Of a DNA stretch of 64,000 bases, positions 1 through 12,620 are shown one piece after another; the stretch's first letter is position 1, and the number at the start of each line of letters is the position of its first letter. Position numbers and translations under genes: made by a program. The notes under the pieces are model-generated. The model saw only the letters and a program-made list of their open reading frames with translations. It did no database searches and was not told where the DNA came from. The DNA is taken from assembly GCA_021442155.1 (NCBI GenBank), contig CM038229.1, positions 97,062,271 to 97,126,270 of the forward strand, given 5' to 3'. This stretch comes from Cymbidium sinense (lineage: Eukaryota > Streptophyta > Magnoliopsida > Asparagales > Orchidaceae).

Positions 1-83
1 GATCGCCGGCGTTGTGACCTCCGATCGAAATTGATCGCGTTAGCAACAAAACTAAAATTGACACCCGTATTGCTAGGGTTTGG

Positions 84-90
84 TATAAAT
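84..90 (+). promoter_or_regulatory. TATA-like box of the 5' LTR
   Basis: TATAAAT lies just after the conserved TTGCTAGGGTTT segment and before a CT-rich stretch that reads like a leader. The right LTR (about 16162) and the lone LTR (about 25145) have CATAAAT at the same place. It is the best candidate for the element's own promoter; the start site is not mapped. Confidence 0.45.
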
Positions 91-700
91 TAATATCACA
101 TAAAATAATATTAAATTATAATTAAAGGGACTAATGCTTAATCCCAAAACCCTCTTAAGCCCCACTAACTCCGTTGCTCGTTCAAATCGGAAGAACCGCG
201 GCCTAAAGATCAAGCGATGTGTTGACCCTCATTTCACGCCCTCTACCTCATTTATCTCCTCTCGTTCTCGGCTCTCGGTCTCTCGTGATCTCTGTGCTCT
301 CGAATATCCCTCTCACGATCTCTGCGTTCTCCTCTCCGCTTCTGCGGCTCGCGTTCTCCTCTCTGATTGACTCTCCTCTCTCTTCCTGTGCTCACTGAAA
401 CTTTAGCCGCTATTCACTCTCCTCTTCTCTCAACTCCCCGACTCCTTCTCACTCTGTGAAGTTTGAGTTCCCCCCTGTCGATCTCCTCTTTCTCTTCGAT
501 GGTGCAGCTGCGAAACTTGAGGGTTAGCGAACCCTAGCCAGCTAATCCCTTCTCTTTCTTCTCCTCTTAGCATTCACCTCCAGTTGTTTCTCTCTAACCC
601 TAAGCTTGTTCTTATGCATTTGAGTTTCTTTGGAAGTTAGGGATTTTGCTAAATATGCTATATCTTATGCTTGAGATTATGCTAAGAGTTTCCTTTAGGG

Positions 701-804
701 ATTTGGGATGATGTATGGCCCAAATCTCATCTCTTATTGCCATTATTCACAGTTTGTGATGCTTAGCTTACTAAAAATGATTTGGGATGATGTATGGCCC
801 AAAT
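701..804 (+). repeat. Twin ATTTGGG/CCCAAAT stem-loops in the 5' LTR
   Basis: ATTTGGG (701-707) pairs with CCCAAAT (719-725), and the same hairpin recurs at 780-786 with 798-804. Both have an 11-nt loop ATGATGTATGG. The pair is retained at 16767-16791 and 16844-16868 in the other LTR. Confidence 0.8.
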
Positions 805-1184
805 ATTGTGTTTTGTTCTGTTTTCATGGACCCTATGTGTTTCCTTTGCTGAAAAATTTCTGGATATGGTAGAAGCGAAATTTATGCAAATATTTCTTAT
901 ACTAAAGGCATAAATCTTGCTGAAATTTCTTTTATCTAGAAGAAATTGCATTGTTTTACTAGTAAGTGAGTGTGGTGCATGCTGGAAATTATCTTTATCA
1001 AAGGGAATGCTTGCTGAAAATATTTTCATCTAAGGAAATCAGCTAATATGTTATTTGATGAGTATGAGGCTTGCTAAACTTTCTTATCTAAGGGAAAATC
1101 AATTAGTTTGCCGTTTGAAGATACATGATGATGTTCTCCTATAAATTTCATGCTTCTACTTGCTTCAATTGATTTCTATGAAGG

Positions 1185-1336
<152 letters not shown>

Positions 1337-1793
1337 TGCCTCTTTCATATACAAATTGAAATCTGAAATTAGAAAGAGGGATTTTTAAATATTGCATTGT
1401 TTAAATCTTGGGCCCTAGTGTCATGATTGCTAGTTGTTTCTATGGATATCTATACTTTTATCTTGCTGAAAATAATTCCTTCTTGGGATGAAAGATAGAA
1501 TTCTAAATGCAAGTATTTCCTATCTTCAACCCTATCTTCAACCCTATGTTCTTATCATATGGAGGTTAGTGTTTGCTGAAATTGTCTTTCTTGCCTACAA
1601 AAGAAAATGATAAAATCTGAAATTTGTTTACTTTCCTTCATGGGCTTCATTCTTGTTACTTTGCTTAAATCAATTCTTGATGATACATTATGCAAAATCT
1701 TGTGAAAGGAAGAAAGGAAATTGGCTTTTGAGTTTAATCCCTACATACTTACTTTATTTACGTCATTTGATATCTTGCTAATGGAAATCTAGC

Positions 1794-2760
1794 TATCAAA
1801 GTTTCACAGCGTGTCTCACGACACCACCCATGCCTTCCTTTCTTGGCGTGGTCTCTCTCATGGCATATGGGGGAAGCAGAGCTGTTGTAAACTTTGATAA
1901 GCAGGAGATAAATTGATTAAAATTCTTTATACTCTTATATAATGCGAAATCTTGTATCAAAGTTTCACCAGGTGTCTCACGACACCACCACGCCTTCTTG
2001 GCGTGGTGGGCTTCGATCTCACAACCTACTGGAAACGGGAGGTATGTAAACTTTGATAACCGAATGGATTGTAAAATTCATCGTTATACTCTTGCAATAT
2101 TACTATGCTTGCTATAAGTCTGCTCACATTGTTCAATCGTGGGGAAACTTGTGATAGTACATGTTCACGTTGTTCCAACGTGGCGAGCTGATATGATAAG
2201 TCTTGCTCACGTTGTTCCAACGTGGCAGGAAATCTGATCTTGTGTTATGCAACCCATACGCGCCTTTCTTGGCGTGGTGGGTGTTTGCCAGTATCTCGAC
2301 ACTACCATGCATGCTTTCTTGGCGTGGGGAAGACTAGTCTCGGCATATGTGGGGATGGAGGCCGAAAGGTAAACAAAAATGTGTAAAAATTTCTAAGTGT
2401 TTGAAAGGAAGGTATATGCATATAATTATTCATTTAGTTTAATGAATGCTTGAATCTTTCTAGTATGTGCAATTAATCATGCAATATTCAAAATCCTTTC
2501 TTTCTTATGCTTTAATTTCTTGTTGATTGGAAAGATTGATGTTTGCAAATTCCCTTTTACATATCAACATGTGATCAAAGTGTGATAGAACATATATGAA
2601 ATGAAACTTGCGTGTGATATCTTGTTAATAGAAATGCTAGCTATCAAAGTTTATTGGTGTTCACGACACCACCACCCATGCGCCTTTCTTGGCGTGGTGG
2701 GCGGCTCGATCTCTCATGACAACCTGGGGAGCCGGGAGGCTGTAAACGATAAGCGGAGAT
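1794..2760 (+). repeat. Three branched stem-loop units of the 5' LTR
   Basis: Each unit of about 105-115 nt is closed by TATCAAAGTTT and its reverse complement AAACTTTGATA: 1794-1804 with 1889-1899, and 1955-1965 with 2048-2058. The third (from about 2644) has a decayed right arm. Inside lie GGTGTC/GACACC (1971-1976, 1981-1986) and a 10 bp stem CCACCACGCC/GGCGTGGTGG (1985-1994, 2000-2009) with loop TTCTT; the two inner stems overlap by two bases. As RNA this would form a multi-arm junction. Extra GGCGTGGTGGG hairpins follow near 2260-2330 and 2790-2865. Confidence 0.8.
2120..2226 (+). repeat. Short hairpins with a TTC loop in the 5' LTR
   Basis: CACGTTG-TTC-CAACGTG occurs at 2166-2182 and again at 2208-2224, with a less perfect copy near 2129 (CACATTG-TTC-AATCGTG). 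Each is preceded by a TAAGT or TAGTAC motif. The same three sit at 18060-18165 in the right LTR, and the family is expanded to 19 units in the lone LTR. Confidence 0.8.
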
Positions 2761-3699
2761 AAGGATCTGAGAAAAAAAATTCTGCTATGTTATCATGCAC
2801 CTCTTGGCGTGGTGGCAAATAAATTGAGATGTCTCCGACACTATCATGCACTTGGCGTGGTGGGACCAGTCTCAGCGACCCCATGTGGGGATGATCGGAG
2901 AACAAAAATTTTCTAAAAAAAAGGAAGAGAGAAAATAAAGGATGAAATGCTTAAGTTATGTTGGCTTAAAATTTTCTTTATCTCAAATATAAATACTTAT
3001 GTGTTGAATTCTATATCATGTATTTTTCATGTTTGATCATTATGACATGCATGGTGTAATACTCACCTTAGAATTATTAGCTTGACATGTGAAATACACA
3101 TTAGACATATGTTCAAACATAAATACCTCCCTACTTTACTTGTCATTCATCATGATTTGCTACATACATGAGATATGGTGAAGACTTGAAGCAAACACAT
3201 ATAAATAAGTTCTCTATATACATGACATATATCAAGAAGATATCAAAAAAAAGTTTGAGTTAGAAAAGAAACTCACAAGTCTATGTGGCACAACTTAACC
3301 CTTTATGCAAGATTGAAAGAACTAAACTTGTGGTATAAGGGAGAAAAGGAGGTATTTTGTGAAAGGAAAATCCCCTCTTATTTATAGGCTTCTTCCTCTC
3401 CTTTTCATATTCTTATGGCGTTGACACATGTGCCCATCATAGTTACGCTGAGACCATCTAGTTTAATGTCATTTGTCATGTCGTACATGCATGGACATGT
3501 GGCATGCCTTATGCATCCTTATCACTTTCTTTGAAAGAAAATAAAGTCTTTATATATCTTTAATAAATGAGTATTTGTCCCCACTTGCATGAACTTGCAT
3601 GTGAAGGAGGTGGATTTTAATTAATTCGCCTCTTTTAAATGAAATATGATATCAATTCATATTTTTATATTCCTCCCTTATCAAGAGAAATAAATGGGC

Positions 3700-4560
3700 T
3701 ATGGGTATTTGATCATATGGGCCAAAATGATTTATTTTAGCATTTATTTCTTGATTTGCCACATAAAGAAAGGGTTTTAGCAAATCAATGCTAAATTCAT
3801 TTAGCATTCTTTATGATTGATCATATGTTCAAAATGATTTATTTTCTTTATGTTTGTTGATTTTGCGTAAAGAAAAGATTTTAGCAAATCAAATCTAAAT
3901 TCATTTAGGCATTATCTTATACTTGATCATATGGGCCTTCAAAATGATTTATTTTAACCTTTATGTTTGATTTGCTATAAAGAAAGGGCTCTTAGCTTAA
4001 TCAAATGCTAAATTCATTTTAGGCTTACTATGATTGATCATATGGGCCTTCAAAATGATTTATTTTAGCTTTATGTTTCTTGATTTACCACATAAAAGGG
4101 TTTTTTAAAAATCATTTTTTTAATTACCTTATACTTGATCATATAGCTAAAATGATTTATTTTAACTTTATGTTGATTTCTATAAAAGCTCTTAGCCAAT
4201 CAAATCTAAATTCATTTTAGGCATTACTTTATGATTGATCATATACTAAAATGATTTATTTTAACCCCATGTTGGTGATTTCTATAATGAAAGAACTTTT
4301 AGCTCAATCTAAATTCATTTACATTACTTATGATTGATCATAAATGATTTATTTTAACCCTATATTTTGACATATAAAGAGTCTTATCAAATCTAAATTC
4401 ATTTTAGGCATTCTTTATGATTGATCATAGCCTTCAAATGATTTATTTTAACTTTATGTTCAATTCTTGTAAAGAAAGGGTTTTAAAAATCAAATCTAAT
4501 TTATTTTAGGCCCATTACTATGATTGATCAAATACTCCAAAATAATTTAAATACTTGATT
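3700..4560 (+). repeat. Tandem array of about nine roughly 100 nt units, 5' LTR
   Basis: Each unit starts with TTGATCATATGGGCC or a shortened form and continues AAAATGATTTATTTTA. The best unit holds two hairpins: TTGATTTGC/GCAAATCAA (3751-3759, 3780-3788) and ATGCTAAAT/ATTTAGCAT (3788-3796, 3799-3807). Later units have lost short pieces, often the G/C-containing ones. The right LTR has the same array at 19640-20560; the lone LTR lacks it. Confidence 0.85.
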
Positions 4561-5998
4561 TGTGACTTAAAGTTTAAAAAATAATAAAGTCATAAAGAGC
4601 AGATCTTATAATCGGTTTGGTAGATGAGTCAGTTAAAAAATCCATATCAAAACTCATGCTTGCATTACAATCAAGCAAATACAAAATGACAGATCTATAC
4701 TTCCGGTTTGGTAGTGCAGAATTAGTTAATAAAACTCAATCAAAATTGACATAAACTCACTTAGACATTCTAATGTCCATACAATTCAAAGAAACGATAT
4801 CCAGTATGCATGTTGAGTAAATACTAAGTCAAATACAAAAGAAACGATCTTCATCGGTTTGGTCTTGGAAGTAGTTAACAAAACCTAAAATGTGATATTA
4901 TAGAATTTCAAATTAATAATATAAATTTAATTACATATATACAAATATGAATCAACTCAGCTTTAAAATTCAAATCCTCGGGAAGAAAAGTCCCAAACCG
5001 ATCCTCATGTTCAACTAGAGTGGACAAGATTTTGAAGGATTATACTTCTTGAGATAATGAATTTAAGATCCTCTAGAAAAGAGTAGACAAGGTCTATCGA
5101 TTGATCTTAACCAGGATCGAAGGGTAATTATAATTATTTCAATGATAAATGATCATATATATTCAAATCTAAAACCAATCATAAAATGATCAAAATTCAA
5201 AGAAAATACAAAAATATAAATAAAAATGAAATGAATTATTTAAATTAAAAATTTAATAATAATAATAATAAATAAATAATAAAAATCAATTGATTGTTTG
5301 TCTTGGGAAAACTTTTGCAGAGCGATGTCAATCAAATAAATATACTACTTCACACTCAAATATTCCAAGCGTGGCGTGGCGTGTCCTCTGTCCGCATGGT
5401 TTTTGCGATAACATAAATGGCGTTCGACGAGCCCTCGTAGTGGTTCAGCGATATATGCCTAAATTACGGTCACGCAGCCATTATGTTCCCCAGCGGCTTT
5501 GCTCTTTGAGGTGAAATGTAGAATGTATTTGGTTGGGCAAAAAACCCATGTTAGCTAAGGTTGACTTATATTTGTCCCCTTAGACAAACTCCACCCAAGT
5601 CAAGGACGCAGCGACGTAACCCATGTTCTTGACAAGGATTCTTGGTCGGTTGGTCATTACTACCTCCTCAGCGGTCGGGGCCACGGCGGGACGGAACCAT
5701 GGGATCTGATGGATCATCGTTCCCCACAAAAGTTTTAAATTAAAATAATAAATTTCATAAGTTTTAAACTCCACTCCTAATTATATACTGGTTAACACGA
5801 TTCATTTTAGCTTGTCGAAAGTGCTCTCTCGGTATTGAGAGGGGTAATCTATAGGGGCTTGCTTTAGAAAACGAACAGATATAAAAGTTCTCACCAAATG
5901 AGCGAAATCTGGTAGTGTCTTATCTACTATTCATCTTACGAATTATCAGACACTTAAACAACTCTTTTCCCAGAAAGAGGTGAATTTTGGATCCCATG

Positions 5999-6018
5999 AT
6001 TTCGACTCCGGGGAAAGG
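5999..6018 (+). other. Primer binding site, tRNA-Arg type (degraded)
   Basis: Directly after the LTR end the sequence reads TTCGACTCCGGGGA. Many Tat/Ogre-type elements prime from tRNA-Arg with a site close to GGCGACTCC followed by GGGGA. The match is partial and its position immediately inside the LTR supports the call. Confidence 0.55.
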
Positions 6019-9000
6019 TTTCTCTTTCCATCTTTGCTAGTCAAATCTAAGTTATAATTGCAGTGGGTATAAAAAAAAAAGAATGAAATGAAAATGAAAT
6101 GGGAAATGATAAGTTAAACTTGACAACTTAAAAGCTCAAAGTCTTAAGTCATTTGAGATTTTATTTTATATGCTTAGTATGCTTTATCTTATCGTACATA
6201 TTTTTGGAAGTAAGGTGATAGTGCTATTTTTAATTGCTAATTTTACCTTTAAACTTCCGAATGGCATCTGACACACAGTATTACTCTCGGCGGTGGTATC
6301 GTTTGGCCAATCAATCTTTGGAAAAGGAGCTACCATCAGTTTGGTGGCGTGGATTTCACCATCTTGAATGAAAGTTGCTGCCTCACTGGCTGAAACTTCG
6401 TCTGCGCCATGTGCGACAATCTCTGAAAAGGCCGCTAAAGTTGTGATCTCTATGCGTAGGGTCACTTCAAAAGAAACAATCGTCTTTGAGGCTCACCCTT
6501 GGAGACACCAATCATGAAGAGGGTTGTTGGGGCGGTCTCTTTTGTCCCTCGAATGCAATCCCCCGGTGAACCATTCAGGGAGGCAAGATCTTTGAAGCTT
6601 CTTCATGGCAAGCTTAGCGGGCAAGAAAAAAGAAATCTTGAGCTGCGTGCTCAACACTTATCTGTCTGACGGTTGCAACCAATTATGGAACCAACGGTGA
6701 GTGTTCCAACTCACCTCGGTTTGACAACCTTAAATGGGTTAAGCTCTTGGTGCTCAAGCTCGGACCGGCGTCGGTTCCGGCTCCTCTGAAACCCAAAACT
6801 ATATCAGTGCATCGGGTTCTCAAGTAGCCAAGGAGAGGGGTGATGAAAATACCAAGGTCTGTTATTAAGGATGCTAGGCTCCTCAAGGAGACCTCATCCG
6901 TAACTCAATGCGGGGCGCCAATCCATGTCCCACGGTGAATATGGGGTGTGACACTTGGACCGTGTCAGAATCCGAAGGTCCGGTGGAAAGGTAGCGAATA
7001 TGGAGCTGGCCTCAAAAGAAATTCTAGAGAAAAGGCATGGCGTGACATGGTGTGAGTGAGATCCCAAACTCAAATCTACATGGGAGCCTAAAAAGGGCCC
7101 CAATGATAAAGAATATGACGGTAGACCTTGGAGAATCCTCAGGGGATCATCATCAATCTCCCATCAAGAAGGGTTAACTTGATCAAAGCCCTCTTGAAGA
7201 AATTTTGATTCCACACTTGGAATCGAAGTTCATTGGAGAGGCGTCGATCGAAATTCGTGTCCAAGAGGGAAGAAGAAGAAGAGGAGGCAACGGCTGTTGA
7301 AGTAGTGTATATGGTGCAACAAGTCGGTGAGCCATCGGTGTCGCCAATATCAAACCTAGGCGTAGTACCTCCCCTCGAACAACAAAATGTTCAAATAGAG
7401 GAAGCATCCTCGAGTCTTGAGAGGAACAAGAGAAGAAGAAGAAAGGGAAGAAAATCAATCCGTCTATCTACTTTGGCGGCGAGACAAATTGGCCGGATGA
7501 AAGATAAAGAAATCAGCTTCGTTGAATATGAAAATGAGTGAGATGATGATGAATGGCGATGATACAGTGCTGATATGGCGGTCCAACACTGTCCCCCCCA
7601 AATAATCATCAAGCCTCCAAATGCATGCAATCCTCCAATAAATTTGATCTCACATGTTTAGGGTCCAAATTGAGCGGCGAGGATTGAAATAAATGAGTCA
7701 TTCGGCACAGCTTCTCGAGAATATACAAACTATATCGGCGTGGACCTCTCAACTTGATATTATCTTGAATGAGAAGATCAAAAATTATAGCAGCGAGAAA
7801 AATTAGTAAGCAAAGGTCATATCCAAGTATGATCAAATTCCATACCAAAGGGATATTCAATGCCAAATTCAATCTATTGACGGAAATGGTAATCCCAAGC
7901 ACATCAGCCCAATTCAAAGCATCATGTGGCAACAGGGTAATGATGCATTATTATTCGCCGGTTATGTAGTTTAACCCGCTTTGAATGGTATCTTTGAGTT
8001 GTCAAATACTCAGACTTTTTGAACTTGAAAATATGTTCGTTAAAGGTTATTCAGATCAAAAGACAACAATTGATCTCTCTTGAAGAGGAAGAAGACGAAT
8101 CGGTGAGATATATTACGTTGGCGAAATATGAGTATGAAATGTGAACAACAATTAGAAGAGCATCGATCAACTATTGATGGGCAACATCGATGATAAGATG
8201 GCGCCTTATCTGCATGGCTTCAATTACCACATTTCAAGATGATAGGGTGCTAAATTTGAGAAATTAAATTTATCACGTTAGATGGCACAAGATAAATTCA
8301 AAAGAGCAAAAGCTCTAGACCCAAAGAAAGGTGAAAGCATTTCACCTCATCTGAAGAAAGGATAGCGGTTAGTCTATTGACAAGAAAGGCTACACATCGA
8401 AAACCAAGGTAGTCATTCAATCCGCTCCACAACCCAAGCTCATACTTGGAGGTAATGATGTACCGAGGTCTTGATTGGTGAGCAACCAAAAACAAAACAA
8501 GGCGAATGACTCAATGGCCCGTAAAGAAAAGGCGAACAAAGAGTATTCTTTTAAGAGGAAAGTGTGGCGTGTTTAAACATGCACTCAAAGTAGGTCTCCA
8601 ACTACAGTGTAAAAGACACGAAGAGGAATGAGATAATCTAACTATTGCCCATACCATGGTGCTTTCGATCTGTTGAAGATTGTTCATATTCAAAGATTGG
8701 CTAGAGCGAAAATATAGAAATGGAGAATTCACATTCGGACGGTGTATTGGTGCGTCAGAAGAAAGAATCCACCAAAGTAATCACCTCATCTCGGTCTTAT
8801 CAAGCAATGATAAAGGCAAAAGAAGGCGATTGATGATGAAGGATGGCGGTGTGATCTAAAAGCGTAAAATGTTGAAACAATTGGAAGGCGTTCCGGGTAT
8901 TGATTAAATCACCACTTGAGCCCGTACTTGAGTTGACGAAACTAAGCTATGGGAAGGCTAGTTCATCTCACGAGACTAGCCAAATACCATGGAAGGCTAA

Positions 9001-9630
9001 GAAACGCCAAACAAAAAATAAACTAAATAAAAGAAGATAAGCACAAAATATTACTACTACTATTGATGTAAACCATAGCGTCAAAGATCGCAATAATATG
9101 AAGATATGTCAACAAGAACCTATTACGCTTGCGAAATTCATTACAAATCTTCATGATGCAAAATAGGCGAAGAACTCACCATGATGATATGCTTCCATTG
9201 ATGAATCTTCAATCTATCATTAAACGGGCGAAAGGATCTTTCTATCATTGGTATCTGAATACAAATGAAGCTCAGTATATAGTTGAGAAGTGGTTGAGTC
9301 TACCATCCCGGAAAGAGGTGAATAAGATAAAGGAAAGAAATTGAAGTCAATGAAAGAGTTATCCTAAGGATTCAAATAAGAAGCCTTCATCAAAGGGATC
9401 GACTACAATATTCTATCCCATCTAAGGAAAATTTCAGGCAGACTTAATGTATCTGCTTAATGTCGGAAGATCTCTAACACAATCCTTAGTGAAGCTCTCG
9501 AAGAATTTGAAGCATATTTTCTTTGAACAGCTGAGGAGCATGTTCAAGAGCCTCCAACCGTCACATTTTGAAGATGATCTAATGCTGGAATGCGAGCACA
9601 ATGCCCTCAGTATGTTACGAAAGTGATGAA
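6019..9630 (+). pseudogene. Degraded leader and gag region of the gypsy element
   Basis: This stretch lies between the primer binding site and the protease, where the leader and gag belong. No frame stays open long. The longest, 7233-7541, codes for about 102 residues rich in charge, with a run of glutamates near residues 10-18 and a basic RRRRKGRK near 66-73. A second piece at 9129-9344 could be a gag C-terminal fragment. I recognise no capsid motif or zinc knuckle, so gag is assigned from position alone. Ogre elements carry an extra frame before gag; none can be confirmed here. Confidence 0.5.
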
Positions 9631-9995
9631 ATTATAATACAGCGATCTTAATTGATCCGGTTCCTCGTGAATCTTATGAAATTTGAGAACTCTTAGATGG
9701 CTATCTCTAGATGTACAACATCAGGGCGAGATAAAGTCATGGTTCAAGGTTTCAATGAGAAGGGACAGAAAACTATCGGGTCATTCGTCCTTCCTCTTAA
9801 ATTTGGAGACCTCTACGAAGCTAAATTTCATGTGATCGATGATACTTCATTGAGCCCTTACGGGTGACCATGGCTTCATAAGTATGGCATTGTCCCATCT
9901 ACATTGCATCGATGTATGAAATATACAAAGGATGGAGAAGAATGCCAAATTGTGGGTGACATGCAACCTTTTGCGGTGCATGAAATGAAGATTTA
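9630..9995 (+). pseudogene. Retroviral-type aspartic protease domain, frameshifted
   Basis: Reading across small frameshifts gives a start like AILIDPGSS (active-site D-P-G-S near 9645), then DKVMVQGFNEKGQKTIGSF, LPLKFGDLYEAKFHVID, a PWLHKYG segment and VPSTLHRCMKYTKDG, ending QPFAVHE near 9982. This order and the PWLH/VPSTLH block are typical of Tat/Ogre proteases, which cut the Gag-Pol polyprotein. A TGA follows the G before PWLH, where the family has LLGRPWLH. Several breaks are loss of one or two bases, for example in the GGT codon of D-P-G. Confidence 0.8.
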
Positions 9996-10914
9996 TCAAG
10001 ATGCATTTCCTTAGAATCAAAGCTAACAAAACAACTAGCAAATCTCTTCAAAACCCATAAAAGAACAAGTTAAGAAGAAGGAGAAGATAAAATGAATAAA
10101 GGAAAAGAGGTTGTTCCAAATATTCCTAGGGATATAAAGAAGGTCCAAAATCAATAACACTTGTCCTCATCAGCGGTGATCTTGAAGAAGAAGATGAATG
10201 TGTTCCTTCTAAATCCAAAGGTCGCATGACTCTTGAGTAAAGCTCGGCGAAAGAACATTTTGACTCACGATTGAGGTTGCAATGCACTTTAAAACAATCA
10301 TAGATCCATCGGAGAGACTACACTGTCGTCACTCCATCCTCTCGACATTTTAAAGAAATCACCCTCGAAACTCACAAAGTCGAGGCGGTGACCTTCTATG
10401 TACCTCCTCTCCACGGAAAGCAAGGGGCGGGAAGCTGTTTTATAAATCCAGTGTCAAGAAGAAGATCACGATTGGGTAATGCTTATCAGAAGAAGAAGCT
10501 ATGCCCACAAGGATACCAAAATATTACTCTCCAAAGCTAATAAAAATATGGGGTCAGTGGAGCAAGTAAGCAAGGACTAAGCTCTTTGAAATGATGTGGT
10601 ACCCAAAGGTTCTCAAACCATTGGTAAGAGAAATAAACACACTACTAAAGGCCTTGGTTTTATCCAAGACAACGGTCCAAGATATACCATTATACAGAAT
10701 AGAAGTTGAGAGTAATGATGAAGGTGAGAATGTCATTCTTAATGTTAGTCTCACATAATGAAGAAGTAGAAGCGGGCCGAAGAGCTTGAAGATGGTGGGG
10801 AGGCACTACTTGGATGAACAAAGAAATTAATTTGGGGCGAGGAGGATCCTGCCCACGTTCATCTCTCACGAAGATAAAGTGGAAGAATTAAAAACTTGCT
10901 CTGTGAATTGAGGA
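9996..10914 (+). other. Linker between protease and reverse transcriptase
   Basis: Low-complexity acidic and lysine-rich coding remnants, such as LISGDLEEEDECVPSKSK near 10160-10220 and GLGFIQD near 10652. Tat/Ogre polyproteins have a long linker here. No separate domain was seen. Confidence 0.45.
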
Positions 10915-11660
10915 TTGCTTTACTGGACATATCGAAATGTGCTTATCCCCGATATAGCGGTTCACAAACTAGCAATTAAGCGGATCACACCGGTCAAGCA
11001 AGCCTCTAGGCGAATGAGATTGGAGGTTGAAGAAACGGTAATTGCGAAACCAAGAAGCTCATTGAAGCTGGTTTTATTCGAGAAAAAATATTTGGATAGC
11101 TAATATTGTCCAGTGAAAAGAAGAATGGTCGATTCATATCGTATCGACTTGATTTAAACAAAGCATGTCCAAGGATGACTTTTCGCTTCTTATCGAGCTG
11201 TTAGTGGATAACACTTCAAACCACGACATGTTCTCATTTATGGATGGATCGTCAGTTACAATCAAATCAAGATGGCTCACGAAGATGAGAAGCATACCTC
11301 ATTCATGATTGGCATATATATTACGGTCATGCCGCCCTTGAAGAATCTTTGCTACATACCAAAGGCGAATCTTTGACGAGTTGATTCATCAAAAGTAGAA
11401 TGCTATGTTGATGACCTCGTTGTCGAGTATAGATGCAAAGATCATCTCGATGATTTAAGGATTGTCCTTGAAAGAATCGAGAAAATATGATCTCAAGATG
11501 AATCCTCTCTCAAGTGCCTTTGGAGTCTCTTGGAAAGTTCCTTGGATATGTTGTGTGTAGTGGAGGGATTGAAATCGATCCCAACAAAATCAAAGCGATT
11601 GTCGAAATGCCTCCTCCAAGGAGTCTTATCAACTTAAGCTCCATCTGAGGACATCTGCAT
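10915..11660 (+). pseudogene. Gypsy reverse transcriptase domain, frameshifted
   Basis: The domain copies element RNA into DNA. Segments from the three forward frames give DIAVHKLAIKRITPVKQA near 10950-11010, then DLNKACPKDDF, IELLVDNTSNHDMFSFMDGS (family motif FMDG-S-YNQIKM) near 11200-11275, and the catalytic block CYVDDLVV with YVDD at 11404-11415. After it come DLRIVLERI, KYDLKMNPLKC and EIDPNKIKAIVEMPPPRS. The residues are well kept, but the frame shifts every 20-60 codons through deletions of one to several bases, so no product is possible as read. Confidence 0.88.
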
Positions 11661-12115
11661 TCATTAGAAGATTTATATCAAATCTGTCGAGGCGGTCGAC
11701 CACTTTGCAAAATTAATGAAGAAAGATACTCCTTTCAAGTGGGATGAAGAATGTCGAGAGGCCTTGATGGTATCAAGAAATATCATTGAACCCACCCATT
11801 CTTGCGGCTCAATCCCGGAAAGCCTCTCATCTTGTACGACCTTGGAGGAATCTCTAGGTGCTTTGTTGGGACATAATGAGGAAGGAAAGGAGAATGCTAC
11901 ATATTAGTCGAAGAGGCTAATAGGAAGCGTTATTCTCAATTGAGAAGCATTGTTTGGCGTTAATTTTTTTTGCGCCCAAAAGCTACGCCATTACATGCTA
12001 TCTCATAAAATTACATCTCAAGGATCGATCCGTTGAAGTTCTTGATGATGAATAACGTTGGAGTCACTTGGCACGATGGTCTTATTACAATTTGATATTA
12101 CATATGTACCCGCGG
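11661..12115 (+). pseudogene. Gypsy RNase H domain, frameshifted
   Basis: After RT the sequence reads FIRRFISNL-like remnants, then LMKKDTPFKWDEECREA (11713-11765), LEESLGALLG with EEGKENA (about 11845-11905), then a short EKHCL-like block and LRHYM, and near 12085 LLQFDITYVPAVKGQI. These are the usual landmarks of the gypsy RT connection and RNase H, which removes the RNA template. The domain is broken by frameshifts and a stop at 11905-11907. It is directly followed by a second RNase H. Confidence 0.8.
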
Positions 12116-12179
12116 TGAAGGGGCAAATTCGGCATTTTCTTCGCTCATCCCATCCGGAGACTCATTGCTTAACGATGAT

Positions 12180-12620
12180 CTTCGATGAGCAAATCATGCA
12201 CATATATGAAAAGAAAAGCAACAAATGTGGGAATTGTATTTTGATGGAGCGTCCATTAGATACACTCAACCCTCAAATCTCCCAAGGCTCAAGTGGTATC
12301 GGTCTCATCTTGATCACACGAGGTGGCATCTTGAGACATTCTTATAAATTAACTCAACCAGAACCAACAACAGCGAATATGAAGCGTTGGTGGCGGTTTA
12401 GAGGAAGCCATTTCCATGGGAGTCGAAGCAATTTATGGCGATTCTCAACTCGTAATCAAGTGTTGGGCCTTTACAAAATCAACAAGCTTGAATTGGCCTA
12501 CTATCTGGCGAGTTCTCGAGCTTATGAAGCAAATTCAAATGTCATTATGAGTCTCGAGCTAGGAATAGCAAATAGATTGTTTAGCTAAATTAGCTAAAGA
12601 AATGGTTATGGATGGACGGA
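12180..12620 (+). pseudogene. Second, archaeal-type RNase H (aRNH) of the Tat lineage
   Basis: A frame open from 12058 to 12588 includes GSSGIGLILITRGGILRHSY and KLTQPEPT. The next codons match the family block N-N-E-A-E-Y-E-A-L-V only if short losses are allowed. GDSQLVIK-like residues follow near 12440 and NKLELAYYL near 12480. Tat elements carry this extra RNase H, thought to have been gained in addition to the normal one; its presence is the main reason for the Tat/Ogre assignment. Catalytic acidic positions cannot all be checked because of the frame breaks. Confidence 0.82.

Noticed and set aside
134..370. 78-codon frame near the left edge, and the related frames at 16260-16809
   Set aside because: They lie in the CT-rich leader part of the LTR, differ between the two LTR copies, and show no domain.
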